Assembly: GCF_025766255.1 (NCBI RefSeq)
Contig: NW_026516725.1
Span: 62,001 to 126,000 of the forward strand
Origin: Zychaea mexicana
Lineage: Eukaryota; Mucoromycota; Mucoromycetes; Mucorales; Lichtheimiaceae
Direction: 5' to 3'
Length of the DNA: 64,000 nt
Positions within the stretch are counted from its first letter, which is position 1. Each line of letters begins with the position of its first letter. Both the position numbers and the translations under genes were made by a program. The notes under the pieces were generated by a model. The model did not search any database. It worked only from the letters and a program-made list of their open reading frames with translations, and was not told where the DNA came from. This document shows, in pieces, positions 12,232 through 25,166 of the stretch.

Positions 12232-15080
12232 TTTTGTGGGGAAGGAAGAAAGAGGACGTTCGTTCATGTACCTGAAATCGAAATCTGCATAAGAAATTCG
12301 TGACTCCTACTACCTTGTTTGTGCAGGATTACTATAGGCAGTAACCTGCTGAAACATGAGTTGAGACATGCAACAACTGCTACTATTCATTCTTTTTTCT
12401 TGCTTAGGATATGCGCGTAATGCAATACACGCAGTTGCGATTGTGTTTCTCACAGACAAGGACAGTGGCAGTAAAAAAAACCGCATGCTCACGCTATCGT
12501 AGCAGCTATGCCTGTGATTAAAGTGTGTTGTTGATAGGTAAAAAAAAGGAGAACAAATCAAAAGGCAATAATGATATACAGAGAGAATCAAAGTATGATA
12601 TAGTTCTTATTGAATGAATTCACAACCCTTTATAAATGTCGTTTGCAATGCTGTCTCCTTTTGAATAAGCCGATGGATGAATCGCGGACATGCTGGGTAT
12701 TGGACGTTTTCAAGATGAGGAAGGATGAGAAAGGTGGAGCTTGGATGCCATGATAATGGATGTTGTCTTGCGGGTGTGTAAAGAGTTATTCTTTTTTTTA
12801 ATTAGCGTGTTGCTTAAAACAGTGGCAACGAGATACAGCCTTTTTGCAAACACTTTTTCCTACTGAAGAAGAAGTGAAGTCTGCCACGTTGAAGCTGGAA
12901 CTCCAAATAGTTCCATGGGGAGTTTGGCAATTATGTCAAATCACACATCATTGCAAACAAGAAGCTTTACAATGTAGTATATTCTTTTTAATAATCGGTG
13001 AAAATCAATGAGTATCATAGCTATGGTCTCTTTAATAGTTTCGCACCATCGTACAGCGTAAAGGCAAACATCCTCACAAATTCTGTGAGCGATTCGCTAT
13101 TAAGTTAAGATTTTTGATCCTAACGCGATTCCGGAAATGTTCCACGAAAAGAGAACTCAAGTGTACGGATGGTTTTATGAAGATGCACGGTCCGTCGTAT
13201 TGCAACATGTACTATTTACCTCTTTATATGTGGCATATGAAACGGCAGCTATTGTACGTTGCTCAGCTTTTTCAAGAACACGCATCTCAAACAATAATGA
13301 CCGTATGCAGAATCCTACCATAGCGCATTGGCATCCGAAAAAAAGAACAATTGGAACGATGTTTCAAGGATACAGCAAGAAGCATTGGATAACTCTGTAT
13401 CTTCAGGAGGTGTGCAGTTATACCGAAGAAACGATGACTCGAATGAGGAGCTGTTTGGCAATGCCAATTGAGGAAGGCTTGGTAGCTGAGGTATTTAGCC
13501 AGAGTATGTAGTAGGACATAGGGCAAATATAATCAATTCATCATATATATATATATATCATTGAGAATGTTATTTTTGATAAACCGGATATAACATGGAT
13601 GATTAAAAGAAAATACAGGATTACTTTAGATTATTTAAAAGCCTACCAAAAGTACCATCCATTCTGTTGTCCAGCTTTCATAGTCAGTATCATAGATGAA
13701 CAACAGCATCTACCAAAAGGGGTCCAACGAAGTAGTAGTAGTTGTAGTAGTAAATATCTCCCCTCACATAACAACAGTTTGCAGTTGATATACAAATGGA
13801 GCACATAACCAGTGAATGAGGCAAGCATGTATTACAAGGCTTCATCATCCGTGTGCGACTATTACAACAAAGTGGAGATTATCTGCTCGTGTAATATTTT
13901 TCTTTCTGCTGTTGATCAACAAAACTGTGAATTATACTTTTGCTTTAAATGTGTATTTCTTGGAAACGAATATACCTCTTTGCGTTCTCTTCTTCTCTAC
14001 GATGAGTCTGCCTCACAATCATATAGCAATCTTGAGTGTGGTTTAAAAAACTCCCGCTTCTAATTGATTATCGACGCAGAGTCCAAGAGTCCAAAGAAGA
14101 GAAAATCTAAATCTTGGAGCTTAGAGCAGATCGTTGAACGAACAAGTGACTTGATAAAAATATGCCGATTGGCGATCAAAGTGAAGAGCCTTCAGTAAAA
14201 AATCCACATGTAGTCAAACTACAATAGATACAGAGAAGGTAACTTTCCCGCTCCAGGCAACATGTCGATAGCAGCATAAGAATCGCGCCAACTACTGCAA
14301 TTTTGACGCATCACCGCCGTGCTATAACTGCTCATACCAGATATTGTACACGAAACAAAGATTAAAAAAAACAAGAATGCATAAATATGTCTTTCCTCGC
14401 CCCACATATATATCAAAAAGGTCGTCGTACTAGCTGGGTACATTGAAGGGTATGTTTAGGTGATGGAAAAAAAGTAAGCCAGAAAAAAAAAACAGGACCT
14501 TTGTCTGCAGGATATGCTGTTATTGGCAACGGATGTATAAGCAAATAAGCATAGGCAGGAAGAACAGATCAGTTGATTCAGTGGAAAGACGATTCGTGGT
14601 TTCCATTAGAAACGTCTCTTTTACTTTCGACGTGTAACTATGTCTCTTTGAGCTGTAATATGTATGTACACTACTACGAGTGCATAACCACGGCGACGCA
14701 CTACATGTCTTCCAGCGAGTAAACAGAGAAAGACATACCAAAACAGTATGCCCACGATGTGTTCAGAATGAGTTCATTGTCATCTGTAACCATAATGACC
14801 ACTCGCGCTTTCCCTCTTCTTCTCAAATATCTCACCGACCCCTCCATTTTTTTCTACCCAGCCAGCTCAAATAATAATAATCTCTTTTTTTTTAATACAT
14901 GTATATAAAAAGTGGATAGATCGCGTATAGAGAGTATATAGACACAGAGCAAAGAGCTTTTATATAAAGATATATATAAAAGAGGGGTCTTTATAGATAA
15001 TAAACGGAAGAAACGGGGGGTGTTTTGGGTAGATAGGTGGGTATGATATATAAAGGATTGTTGTTTGATAATAAATCATT
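12232..15080. other. 2.8-kb stretch without a confident gene
   Basis: A minus-strand segment ending MSQLMFQQVTAYSNPAQTR (12363-12310), followed by a plausible donor, could be a 5' leader exon of the TMEM234-like gene, but this is weak. Plus ORF 13137-13511 (124 codons) is opposed by minus ORF 13526-13287, and neither shows a known motif. The segments 13599-14063 and 14219-14741 are AT-rich with scattered stops. It may hold the 3' region of the light-chain gene and unidentified non-coding RNA. No tRNA, rRNA or repeat structure was recognised. Confidence 0.35.
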
Positions 15081-15548
15081 TTAGTTTGACAAAACCAACG
15101 TAACAAAGTCCACATAGTTGATACGACCATCCTTGCCAACCTCGACTTCCTTGAGCAACTCATCGACCTCCTCTTCCGACAACTTTTCACCCAGGTTGGT
15201 CAAGACATAGCGGAGCTCACCCGCCGAAATAAAGCCATCGCCTTCCTTATCAAAGACCTGGAAGCCCTGGATGAACTCTTGCGACGAGCCTGCAGGCTTG
15301 AATCCATCCGGTCGCGTCAGAATCGTCAAAAAGGTACCAAAATCAATATCGGCCTCTTGTCTTTCACTGCCGCCTGCCGATTTCACCAGTTCGCGGACTT
15401 CGGCTTGCGTAGGGTTCTGGCCAAGACCTCGTAGTAAATCCCCCAGATTGGCAGATGACACAGTGCTGTTGCCCTTTTTGTCATACAGCGAGAAGGCTTC
15501 TTTCCACTCGTCAAGTTGTTCTTGTGTAGGTTGGTTGGTGGGACTCAT
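15081..15548 (-). CDS. CDC4: Cdc4-type myosin essential light chain (EF-hand protein)
   Basis: A 155-residue protein starting at [11 protein letters not shown] (15548), read without an intron. It follows the layout of fission yeast Cdc4, the cytokinesis essential light chain. An N-terminal EF-like unit contains [11 protein letters not shown] and is followed by [12 protein letters not shown]. The block [11 protein letters not shown] comes next, then [37 protein letters not shown] and a C-terminal DGRINYVDF. The [12 protein letters not shown] loop is the only one that looks like a complete canonical calcium-binding loop; the others are degenerate, as usual for essential light chains. The protein would bind an IQ motif of a myosin heavy chain at the division ring or in hyphal tip transport. 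Calmodulin was considered, but the loop losses and the QNPT block favour a light chain. Confidence 0.85.
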   Translation of the reverse strand: MSPTNQPTQEQLDEWKEAFSLYDKKGNSTVSSANLGDLLRGLGQNPTQAEVRELVKSAGGSERQEADIDFGTFLTILTRPDGFKPAGSSQEFIQGFQVFDKEGDGFISAGELRYVLTNLGEKLSEEEVDELLKEVEVGKDGRINYVDFVTLVLSN

Positions 15549-15783
15549 TGTGTTGGTTCTAGGCGATTCGTTTAGATGAAGAAAACTGATGGGTGGTTGT
15601 TTTTTGGTGAAAGGAAGAAATAAAAGGTACGCAAACCGGAAGCGGACGCGGGGTTTCAGGAGGGACAGATTCGGTCCGCATCGCATGTGACTCGTTCATC
15701 ATGCGCTGCGCCCGTTTCATTCACAGCAGCAGCAGCAACCTCTCTTTTTAACTGTTTCCAAACCTTTCAAACCGTAAAACGCC
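15549..15783. promoter_or_regulatory. Short divergent promoter between light-chain and CSN5 genes
   Basis: Only 235 bp separate the two divergent start codons (15548 on minus, 15784 on plus), so both 5' UTRs and core promoters must lie here. The interval contains pyrimidine-rich tracts directly upstream of each ATG. No clear TATA box was seen. Confidence 0.5.
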
Positions 15784-17423
<1,640 letters not shown>

Positions 17424-17462
17424 AACTGAACTCCATAAACTGGATATTGCTGCTTTTCGCTT

Positions 17463-17487
17463 ACACACACACACACACACACACACA
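17463..17487. repeat. (AC)n microsatellite
   Basis: An uninterrupted dinucleotide AC tract of about 25 bp lies just after the CSN5 stop codon, in its 3' region. It is likely length-polymorphic between strains. Confidence 0.9.
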
Positions 17488-17794
17488 AAATAAAACATCA
17501 AGACAATCTCTTTCTGATGCGGTTTTTTTTAATGGAATAATAAAAAGAAATAAAGAACAATACAAACGTTGGAAAGAAAGGTGTGCGTGGGTTGTCATAC
17601 AAGAATGGAAAAGAGAACATTACTGATACAATTCATGCCCTTGGATATGTTTTGTCTTTTTTGGCATAAATAAACGAGAAAAAAAGTGTGTGTGTGTGTG
17701 TGTTTTGAGTGAGAGAAGAATATGTACAAGGCGAACCAATAAAGAAATGTGTTGTGTGCTTGTGGAAAGGGGGAGGAGGAGAGTGAGTGAGTGA

Positions 17795-17797
<3 letters not shown>

Positions 17798-17833
<36 letters not shown>
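17798..17833. repeat. (AG)n microsatellite
   Basis: A pure AG tract of about 36 bp in the convergent intergenic region between CSN5 and the zinc-finger gene. It is preceded by GTGAGTGA repeats and followed by a C-interrupted continuation. A short GT tract at about 17689-17703 lies nearby. Confidence 0.9.
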
Positions 17834-17838
<5 letters not shown>

Positions 17839-17958
17839 GAAGGGCTGTTGATGTTGTTGTTACTATTCTTGTGCAAGTGAGTGAGTGTCTTTTGGGGTCA
17901 AGTAACGGAAACAGAAGGACGAGGGAGAGAGGGTTTCTTTAAATACAAGATGTCTTTT

Positions 17959-19434
17959 TTAAAAGGAATGCGCACCAGACAAGGTAGACAGGTCCGTGAA
18001 TTCAGGATGAGGATGATGATGATGCTGCTGCTGCTGCTGAGGATGATGAGGATGATGATGGCTTGCTGCAGGAGGAGGAGGAGGAGGTGGAGGAGGGCCC
18101 GGGTACCCTTGCTGATGTTGCCATGGCAAGTATGAAGTGGTTGCAGAGTGCGATGGAAGGAACGGTGAAGGTGTTGCTGCTGCTGCTGCTGCCTGTGCTG
18201 CTGCCGCCACCGCTGCCTGTGCCGCTACTTGTTGTTGTTGTTGCTGCTGATGGTGATGTTGCTGTTGTTGATACTGAGCATTTGTAGCTGCTACAGCAGC
18301 GACTGCATTCTCTTGTTGTTGTTGACGACTCGCCTCCCGCTCACGCTTTTGTTTCCTCCATTGCTTTCGAAGCTCTTTGAATTCAGTCGGCAGACGTTTG
18401 GGACCCTAACATTAAATCTTGGAGAGTCAGCCAAAAAAACATTTTTTTATTTATATATATGATAATAAAAAGGTGGATCTAATTCTTACGTGATTTTGCA
18501 TCGAAACATGAGCGTTGAGATGGTTCAAAGTACCATAGGCCTTGGCACATCCGGGATAGCTGCAATGATACAAACGCTCGACCTCGTGATACTTGCGACG
18601 AGGTCGCTTCTTGTGGTTGACGCCTGGGATGGGCACGAACGAAAAGACTTTTTGCGCGGCGTCCGAGGAGGAAGACGACGACGGGGTCGTGGTTGAGGCG
18701 GCTAAAGTAGCAGCTGCCATGGCGGCAGCTTGTTGTTGAGCAGCCATCACCGCAGCAGACGAAACAACACCGTCTGTGCAAGACTGGGGTGGCGAAGGCA
18801 AATGATGTGTAGTGGTGTGAGGCCCTGTACTGGCAGAACTAGCAGTAGTAGTAGTAGTAGTAGCAGCAGCAGCGGTAGGAAAGACGGGTAACATGGTGCT
18901 TGGAACAACGGGTTGATCGTAGGGTCCTGCTGCTGGTGGTGCAGTAAAATAAGGTTGTTGTTGTTGCTGTTGTTGTTGATGATGATGAGAAGGACGAGGT
19001 GGGTATGGATGATGATGAAGTTGTAGATCGAGTGGTGTTGTGGATGTCGTGGCCATGGTAGCTACACTGGTCGGATCGGCAGCAGCAGCAGCAGCAGCGG
19101 CAGCAGAGATAGTGCTTACAGAAGGGCTAGCAGATGCTGTTGTGGATGTTGTGGCAGCGGCTGGCGGCTGAGCATGCGATAAGACCGTGTGACGAACAGC
19201 AGTGGTGGACGAGACAGGCGGTAAGAGTTGCGACAAGGGAGGTAGTGAAGGCGTAGGCAGACCTGCAGCGGCGGCAGCGGCTACGGCAGCGGCAGCAGTA
19301 GTCGTGTTGTACGATGGCTTTGTCGAAGAAGAAGAAGCAGTAGAAGGATGATAATGGTAGTTGGAGGATGATGTGGTGGTGGCAGGATACGGTGATTGAT
19401 AGAACGGGTGTTGTGGTGTTGATGATGAGTCCAT
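17959..19434 (-). CDS. Con7-like C2H2 transcription factor with homopolymeric tracts
   Basis: Two exons. Exon 1 (19434 to 18491) starts MDSSSTPQHPFY and is dominated by Ala, Thr, Ser, Gln and His runs. Near its end it carries a basic segment (KKRPRRKYHEVERLY) and a single C2H2 finger, CSYPGCAKAYGTLNHLNAH followed by a second His after five residues. A donor directly after the finger joins exon 2 (about 18406-17959), which opens with GPKRLPTEFKELRKQWRKQ and is again rich in Gln, His, Pro and Ala. The finger plus this basic EFKELRKQWRK extension is typical of the Con7 family, known in Magnaporthe as a regulator of morphogenesis and infection-related genes. The role here is inferred by family only. 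It has an upstream region of nearly 1.7 kb without another gene. Confidence 0.8.
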
Positions 19435-21161
19435 TTTCTTGTTCTGGGTGGGGTGTTGACGATGCTCTCTTTTTTTTTATATAAGCCAGGTGTGTGTGTG
19501 TGTGTGTGTGTATAAAGAGAAAAGAAAGACGCAAAGTGACAAAAGGAAAGCGAGCGGATAAAGAAGGAAGAAAAGAAGAAGAAGAAGAAGAGGAACGAGC
19601 CGAGATGTTTTTGCTGTGTGCAGAATTTATGTTTGTCTCCATGGCCCTCTCTCATATTAGTGCTGTGGTGATGATGAATGAGAGTGTGTGTGAGTGAGTG
19701 AGTGGGTGAGTGGGTGGGTGAGTGGGCCCATGCTTCTTTTAGTAAAGGTCGTCTGTTTGAGGTATAGTTCATAAAGCACAGGAGCCAATGAATTTTTTCT
19801 GCAGATGATCTTCGGGCGTCGATCCCCCAGCTGGCTGTGTGTGCGACTCCCTTCCTATACTCCGTCACACCTTTCTTCTTTGCCCAAACGACCATGTACA
19901 TATTCCTTGTAGAGAGAGAGTGTGTGTGTGTCTATGAACACCACGATCACCACCACTACACATCCCATTTTTTTTTACAAGTCAGCCATTCTGGCCTACT
20001 ACCTTTTCTAGTAAGGCCCTCTCCTCTCTCTCTCTACCCCTTTGTGCACCCGAAATTAATGAACACAAGTGAACTCTTGGCAAAAGAGTGGGACTGATTG
20101 GGCTACTACCCTTTGGGGATCTACCTCTTATTTAAAGACAGTGATAATGATGACGGGGGCGGCCGTCGGAAAAAGGCAAGAAAGACAAAAAGAAAAAAAG
20201 ATCGACGGCCGTCCTATTTTGAGTCTAGCTCTTAAACCCTAATGATCGTTTTGTGTTTCTTTTTCCAAAGAGCCCTACACGTAAACTTCCAAGAGTCGTA
20301 GTACTTGTCCCCCTCAAGTACATCCACCGTGGCCTACCCTTCACATGTGTCCACTAGATCTTTTTTTCATTTAAAAAATAACAAGGATCCCCTCCCCATC
20401 CAAGAAAGAAGTTTCTGAACCAAAGTAGTAGATAGATGATCTCTTGTCATATATACAGAGCCATCTCGCCCTACTATTTTTACAGAAAATCACATATGAC
20501 AAAAAACAACCTATTACCCGCCCGAACCCACTACTACTACTACTACTACTATACTACGACTGATCGACTCCCCGATAAAGCAAGTTCTCGAATTGAAGCC
20601 CTGTCTTGATTGGAAGCCTGTCAGATCATTCCCAGAAATTTTTTTTTCCATGCTCCGCTACAAAAATAAAGAGCCGACCACTCACAAGCCGTTGCGGATA
20701 TTGGCTTTTTTTTTTTTTTTAATTGGTCCCCAAGCTTATTGTTCGCCAAGAAAATCCTTTGGATGGTTTTTTTGCGTATATAAATGTATTGGAAGCTGTG
20801 CGCGTGCATGTGTGTTGTGTATATAATTTCATTTTCTCTTTCGTAAGAGTCAGAGGGGGACAGGTTGTAGACTGATAAAACCAGCTATCAGGGATACGAT
20901 GATGGGTTGTTTGCTTGCTTGCTTGCTTGCTTGATTGATAGGAATTTGTTACAAAATGCTATAATGAGGGATGAAGAAAAGAAAAAGAAATAATTGCATG
21001 CCATAAAAGTGTGAAAGGGGAGGGAGGGGAGGGGATATCAACATTTTTTCTTGGAAAAAAACGTTAATGGGGTGCGTGTGTGTGTATAATGAATGGAGAA
21101 AAGAATAATTGCTTGCTTTTTTTTTGTTGTTGTTGTAGAGGATCATGGTGTTGCATGTTTG
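19435..21161. other. Long microsatellite-rich upstream region
   Basis: This 1.7-kb interval contains the promoter and probable leader of the zinc-finger gene and the 3' end of the next gene. It holds a (GT)n tract at 19490-19511, GTGAGTGA/GTGGGTGA repeats at about 19689-19725, a (CTA)n run near 20527-20552 and a GCTT repeat near 20910-20931. ORFs are compositional shadows of these repeats. No conserved coding motif was found. Confidence 0.5.
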
Positions 21162-22129
21162 TTATTGTTGAGCTGAAGAAGAAGAAGAAGAAGAAGATGC
21201 TGATGATGATGCAGTAGGAATATTAGGCGTAACCGTTATAGTAGTAGTAGCGGTAGTAGTTGATGGGCGCACAGCGCTTTTCGCCAAAGAAGTACTCCTG
21301 CTTAGGCAAGACGCACGGACAGCAGAATACTCCTCTGGCGTCACGGGTGGTGACATGATGGATGCCGTTGCGTCGCTCCCATCCAAAGAAGCAGGTCCTT
21401 GTAGTGACGGCATACCGACAAGCTGCAAGTCGCCGTTGTTGTTATTGGACTGTTGTTCAACGTTACTACTGCTGGGCATGTTGTTATTGTTCACCGTCGT
21501 CAGGCTCTGTGCCAGCAGCGCCTCATTGACATTGAGTAATGATTGGAGATAATCGGGTGAAGGTCCACTGGTCGGCGATGCTTGTTGCATCAACAAGTGT
21601 AACGACTGCTGCTGTTGTTGCTGTTGTTGTTGTTGTTGTTGTTGCAGCTTATCTGCTGTCACTAACCCACCCTCAGAGCCAAGTTGAGATTCAGGTGAAA
21701 GTGGTGTCGTCGGGTATGGATCGCATATTTGTTCATGTTGCGATTGATCGAGAGCAACAGGGTGCTGGTCATTAGAAGCGTCGTTATCCAGTGGCTGTAA
21801 CACGTTCTTCGAAGGCGATGCGTCTGAAGAGTCCGCTGCTGCTGCTGCTGCTTGGATTTGTTCCAATGAACCCATCCAACCAATGCCTGCACCACTGCAA
21901 TAAAAATAACAAAGGAAATGTTGGTTGTCCATTGTCACAGATTTCACACACAGAATTTATATACAACAATGGTTTGTGGTTTTATTTTTTGTATAAAGTA
22001 ACTGTATAATGGTAAACTGTACCTTTCTTCCCATTCTTGACCCATCTTTTTCATTACAAGTTCGAGATGCTCCCGTTGCCGCTCCAGCTCTTCAAGACTT
22101 TGGTCATAGTCAGAAAGTGTCTTGTCCAT
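21162..22129 (-). CDS. Coiled-coil, polyQ/polyS protein of unknown function
   Basis: Exon 1 (22129 to about 22023) encodes a short coiled coil, MDKTLSDYDQSLEELERQRE. It splices to exon 2 (about 21897-21162) at a junction reading WEESGAGIGWMGSLEQIQ. The remaining protein is low complexity: an Ala run, a run of 13 Gln, Asn-rich stretches, a proline-directed SP/TP region (TTPLSPESQLG, SPPVTPEEYSA) and a long C-terminal Ser run. No catalytic or DNA-binding domain is visible. The composition resembles transcriptional regulators or mediator-like proteins, but that is only an impression. An upstream minus segment with MDGGGTSNLRTNNK (about 22450-22382), followed by a donor, could be an alternative first exon. 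Confidence 0.6.
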
Positions 22130-25100
22130 TCGAGCGCGTGGAGGGTTGAAGAGTGTTGGTTTTGAGTGTTTTAGTAGTGTTGAGTCAGATAGTGGAAGAG
22201 AGAGAAGATAATTGAATGGGGGTGGAAAAAGAACAGCAGTTCAATATATAATCGATTTTTTCTTAGACTTATGGGTTGTTGTTGTTGTTGTTGTTGTTGT
22301 TGTTGGAAAAGAGAATTTCAAAGGAAAAGAAAGAAAGAAAAAAGAAGTTGGGGGGGTGTTCTCAGCAAGTACTACTCTTACTTGATTGTTGGCTTTTTCA
22401 GGTTCCGGTCCTTGTTATTGGTTCGTAAATTGGAGGTACCACCACCATCCATAGTAAGTAGTAGGCCAGAACCAGACGTACGGCCCCCCTCCCGGCTTCT
22501 CTCACACTGGTCCTTGCATGGAATACTGTACAACTGATACAAGTATGGATGGGGTGTGAACAAGTGCCTTCATAGCGACGTGCATGTGTGCGGTGTGTGG
22601 CTGGAAATGGCTTGGATTAGAAGAAAAAAAAAAAAAGAAACCCGTGGCGCGTTTTCTATCTGATCTTTAAACTTTTTCCTTTTGGATCTGCCTTTTCGGG
22701 TCAAGTTTTCTTTTTTTTTTTTGCTGTTACCAATAAAGCCCTTATCTCTCATTGTAGCGTTGCTTATACTGCTCCATTCTTTGTCACTGACCCACTAACT
22801 ACTCGTGTCAGTGGTGTGTGGGCAAATAGAAGGGGGAGAGTCATGGAAAAAGAGATTTTGAATGGTTTTGGGGGAAAAAACGAAGGGGTGTGTGTCCGGG
22901 TCGCACTGAGGGGCGGACCTTTTGATATTGAAAGTTTCTTGGAAATGAGCCACTGCCATTGGTGTGTATTTATCATCAAAAGAAGCAAAAAAAAAAAAAA
23001 AAAAGTGGTTCCCATGGTTTTGAACCTTGCGTCTTGTGCGAGAGAGCAACTTTCTTGATTGAAGGTGTGGGGGTTTCTTTTAATTGACGCGTGAACATTC
23101 TGTGTTGATGAAGGATGATGTGCCACTTGCATAATCACTTTTTGTTCCGGTGAGCCTCTTTTCACATGAAAAGGGGGGGGAGGGGTTAAGGCAATTGTGG
23201 TGGTAGAAGAAGAAGAAGAAGCGGTTCCCTCTCAGTGTATAGCGGGAATGCTCTTTGTCGATTGTACCGTCTATATTTATTCTTACGTTCGCCCGCTTTC
23301 TTTCACCCTCTCTCCCAGCCGGTCCGTCGCCATCCGAACAATGTTGCGGTACTCAAGGCCGAGAATACGGTACGAGCGGATATATGTGTGTGTGTGTAAC
23401 CTTGACAACTTGTTCAACCAGCAATCATAAAAAGACTCCGCGCACAGACTCTTGGGGGGTGCGTGTATTGTACGAGGGCAAAAAGGAGGCGAAGAAAAAT
23501 AGGGGGGGGGGAATCAAACACATCACCCTCCCCTCCTGGTCATCAACAGCACGCCTTTAGGCTAGTTCATTCTAAAAGGAGGGGGTGGTAGTGGCACTGC
23601 TGTTGTGTTCTATAGTCTTCCATGGGCGTGTTGTACAGCGTTGGTTTCCAAAAAGTTCTATTGGTGCTCAATTGGGTTCGTCATTCTTCCGCATGAAAAA
23701 ATACAAACATGGTGACTTTTTTTCACACACGACTACCTGAAACCCAACAAGGATCTAGAAAAGCTCACAGAAGGAAGAACGTAGAACACGTCGCACCTAG
23801 CAAACGAAACTCGGTGGTGCTTGTATTCTGTAGCACTAAAGACGCACTCATCCGTTGCCACGTTATCAAGGCGTCCATCGTTACGCTATGCATGTTGTTC
23901 CAGATGCATGACATGGTACAGGCAGCAACAATACTCGAGAGGTCGGTTTCTTCGTTGCCATGAATGGAACTTTGAAAGGCTGGGATCTATTTCACGACGA
24001 CAAAAGGATCAGACGCGTTTCAGAGTAATAAAATCAATGAACTTTGCAGAACCAAATACAGCAGATGGACCCAGTTTATCGGGTTCGCTTGGACTTGAAC
24101 TAAAAGCATGCTTTTAATTCATATGCTTCGATTTATTTCGCAGCAGCGGTCAATATAAAGAACAAAGCATGGCGTTCCCCTACTATTTTATCGTGGACCT
24201 AGTGGGGCAAAAAGGGTAAAAGTTTTATAAAATAGCTATTCGCATAAAGTATCCTCAGAGAAAAGTTTATTTTCATATATATAGCGTCCTTCTACATTTG
24301 TAGGATACTACCTTACTTACTGTAACAAATAACAAATTGCTTGTTCGTGTCAAATAATCCTCCACGCTGGACCTGATTTTTCTAGCAATCTACAGTATCT
24401 ACTGTCGCCTTCCTGCTTAAATGCAACGTGGGAGCATGAGACCCTTTCACACTGCTATAACCAAGAGTATACACGTTTGACCGGAAATAGGGAGACCATT
24501 TTTTTCTTTACAATACAGTAATAGATGTTACTTTTCAACGCGTTATCCAAAATGAACGATCGATAGTGGATTTGCTTCTCGATGACGGGCATATAGATGC
24601 TAGAAGAAATGGTGCGTAAATCTTTCAGGCCTTGGTTTTATATACGTTGATCACACGCTTCTGGTATTGTCACAAGTCGACTTGTTGGGAATATCGAATG
24701 GTACGTGGTCCCTCATATTTTTTATGTCCTCAGCAGCGCATAGTGTGCTAGGTGTATGCAGATTGCTATGCTATTTGCGCAGACATGGGTTGTTGTTCAT
24801 AGTGTTGCTGAAGGATGTTTTCACTCGAAAAATTGTTGCATCGTCACCTCATTGATACCGCAAACATTGTTACTGCCTTATATCAATTCTGAAACAACCG
24901 CTTCCAGCGCCCTATAAATGTAAAAGGCCATGATGTATTATTGAACACTATCTCGTCGTTGCTATTTTTCCATCTGCACAAGACAGCAACCGTCAAGCAT
25001 AAATAGATACTCCCAGTTTGGCAGGAGAAGCGTTGTTGAAACACGCCTCCCAACCCCCTTTCCTGTTTCATGCACACTGATTATCCTCTTTGTTCTAAAA

Positions 25101-25166
25101 TTACACAACAGTATCAAAGTTGCTGGTGACGCAATCCCAGTTTGCTTCTTTACTCTCTTGAGAAAA
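22130..25166. other. 3-kb region without a confident gene
   Basis: The first part is the GC/AT-skewed upstream region of the coiled-coil gene, with polyG, polyT and TTG repeats. ORFs at 23255-23560 and 23709-24117 lack recognisable motifs. A short stretch at 24381-24500 resembles the Cys/His tail of a LINE reverse transcriptase and is listed separately. Nothing else could be supported. Confidence 0.4.
24381..24500 (+). mobile_element. Possible non-LTR retrotransposon tail remnant
   Basis: One plus frame reads SCLNATWEHETLSHCYNQEY, which resembles the Cys..C/E-T..H..C zinc-knuckle-like end of many LINE ORF2 proteins. It is very short with stops on both sides. The identification rests on a single motif and on a second LINE scrap at 27.1 kb. 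Confidence 0.3.

Noticed and set aside
17595..17876. 93-codon minus ORF rich in Ser-Leu-Ser repeats
   Set aside because: It is the translation of the AG/GT microsatellites and has no independent coding signal.
22980..23060. B-box-like word GGTTCAAAACC followed by a long T-run on the minus strand, suggesting a Pol III gene
   Set aside because: No cloverleaf could be drawn: the acceptor stem has no partner upstream, no D-arm is present and the T-stem has a mismatch.
23255..23560. ORF with a hydrophobic start and a Cys pattern vaguely like a chitin-binding module
   Set aside because: The Cys spacing does not match the hevein-type consensus and the surrounding DNA is low complexity; likely chance.
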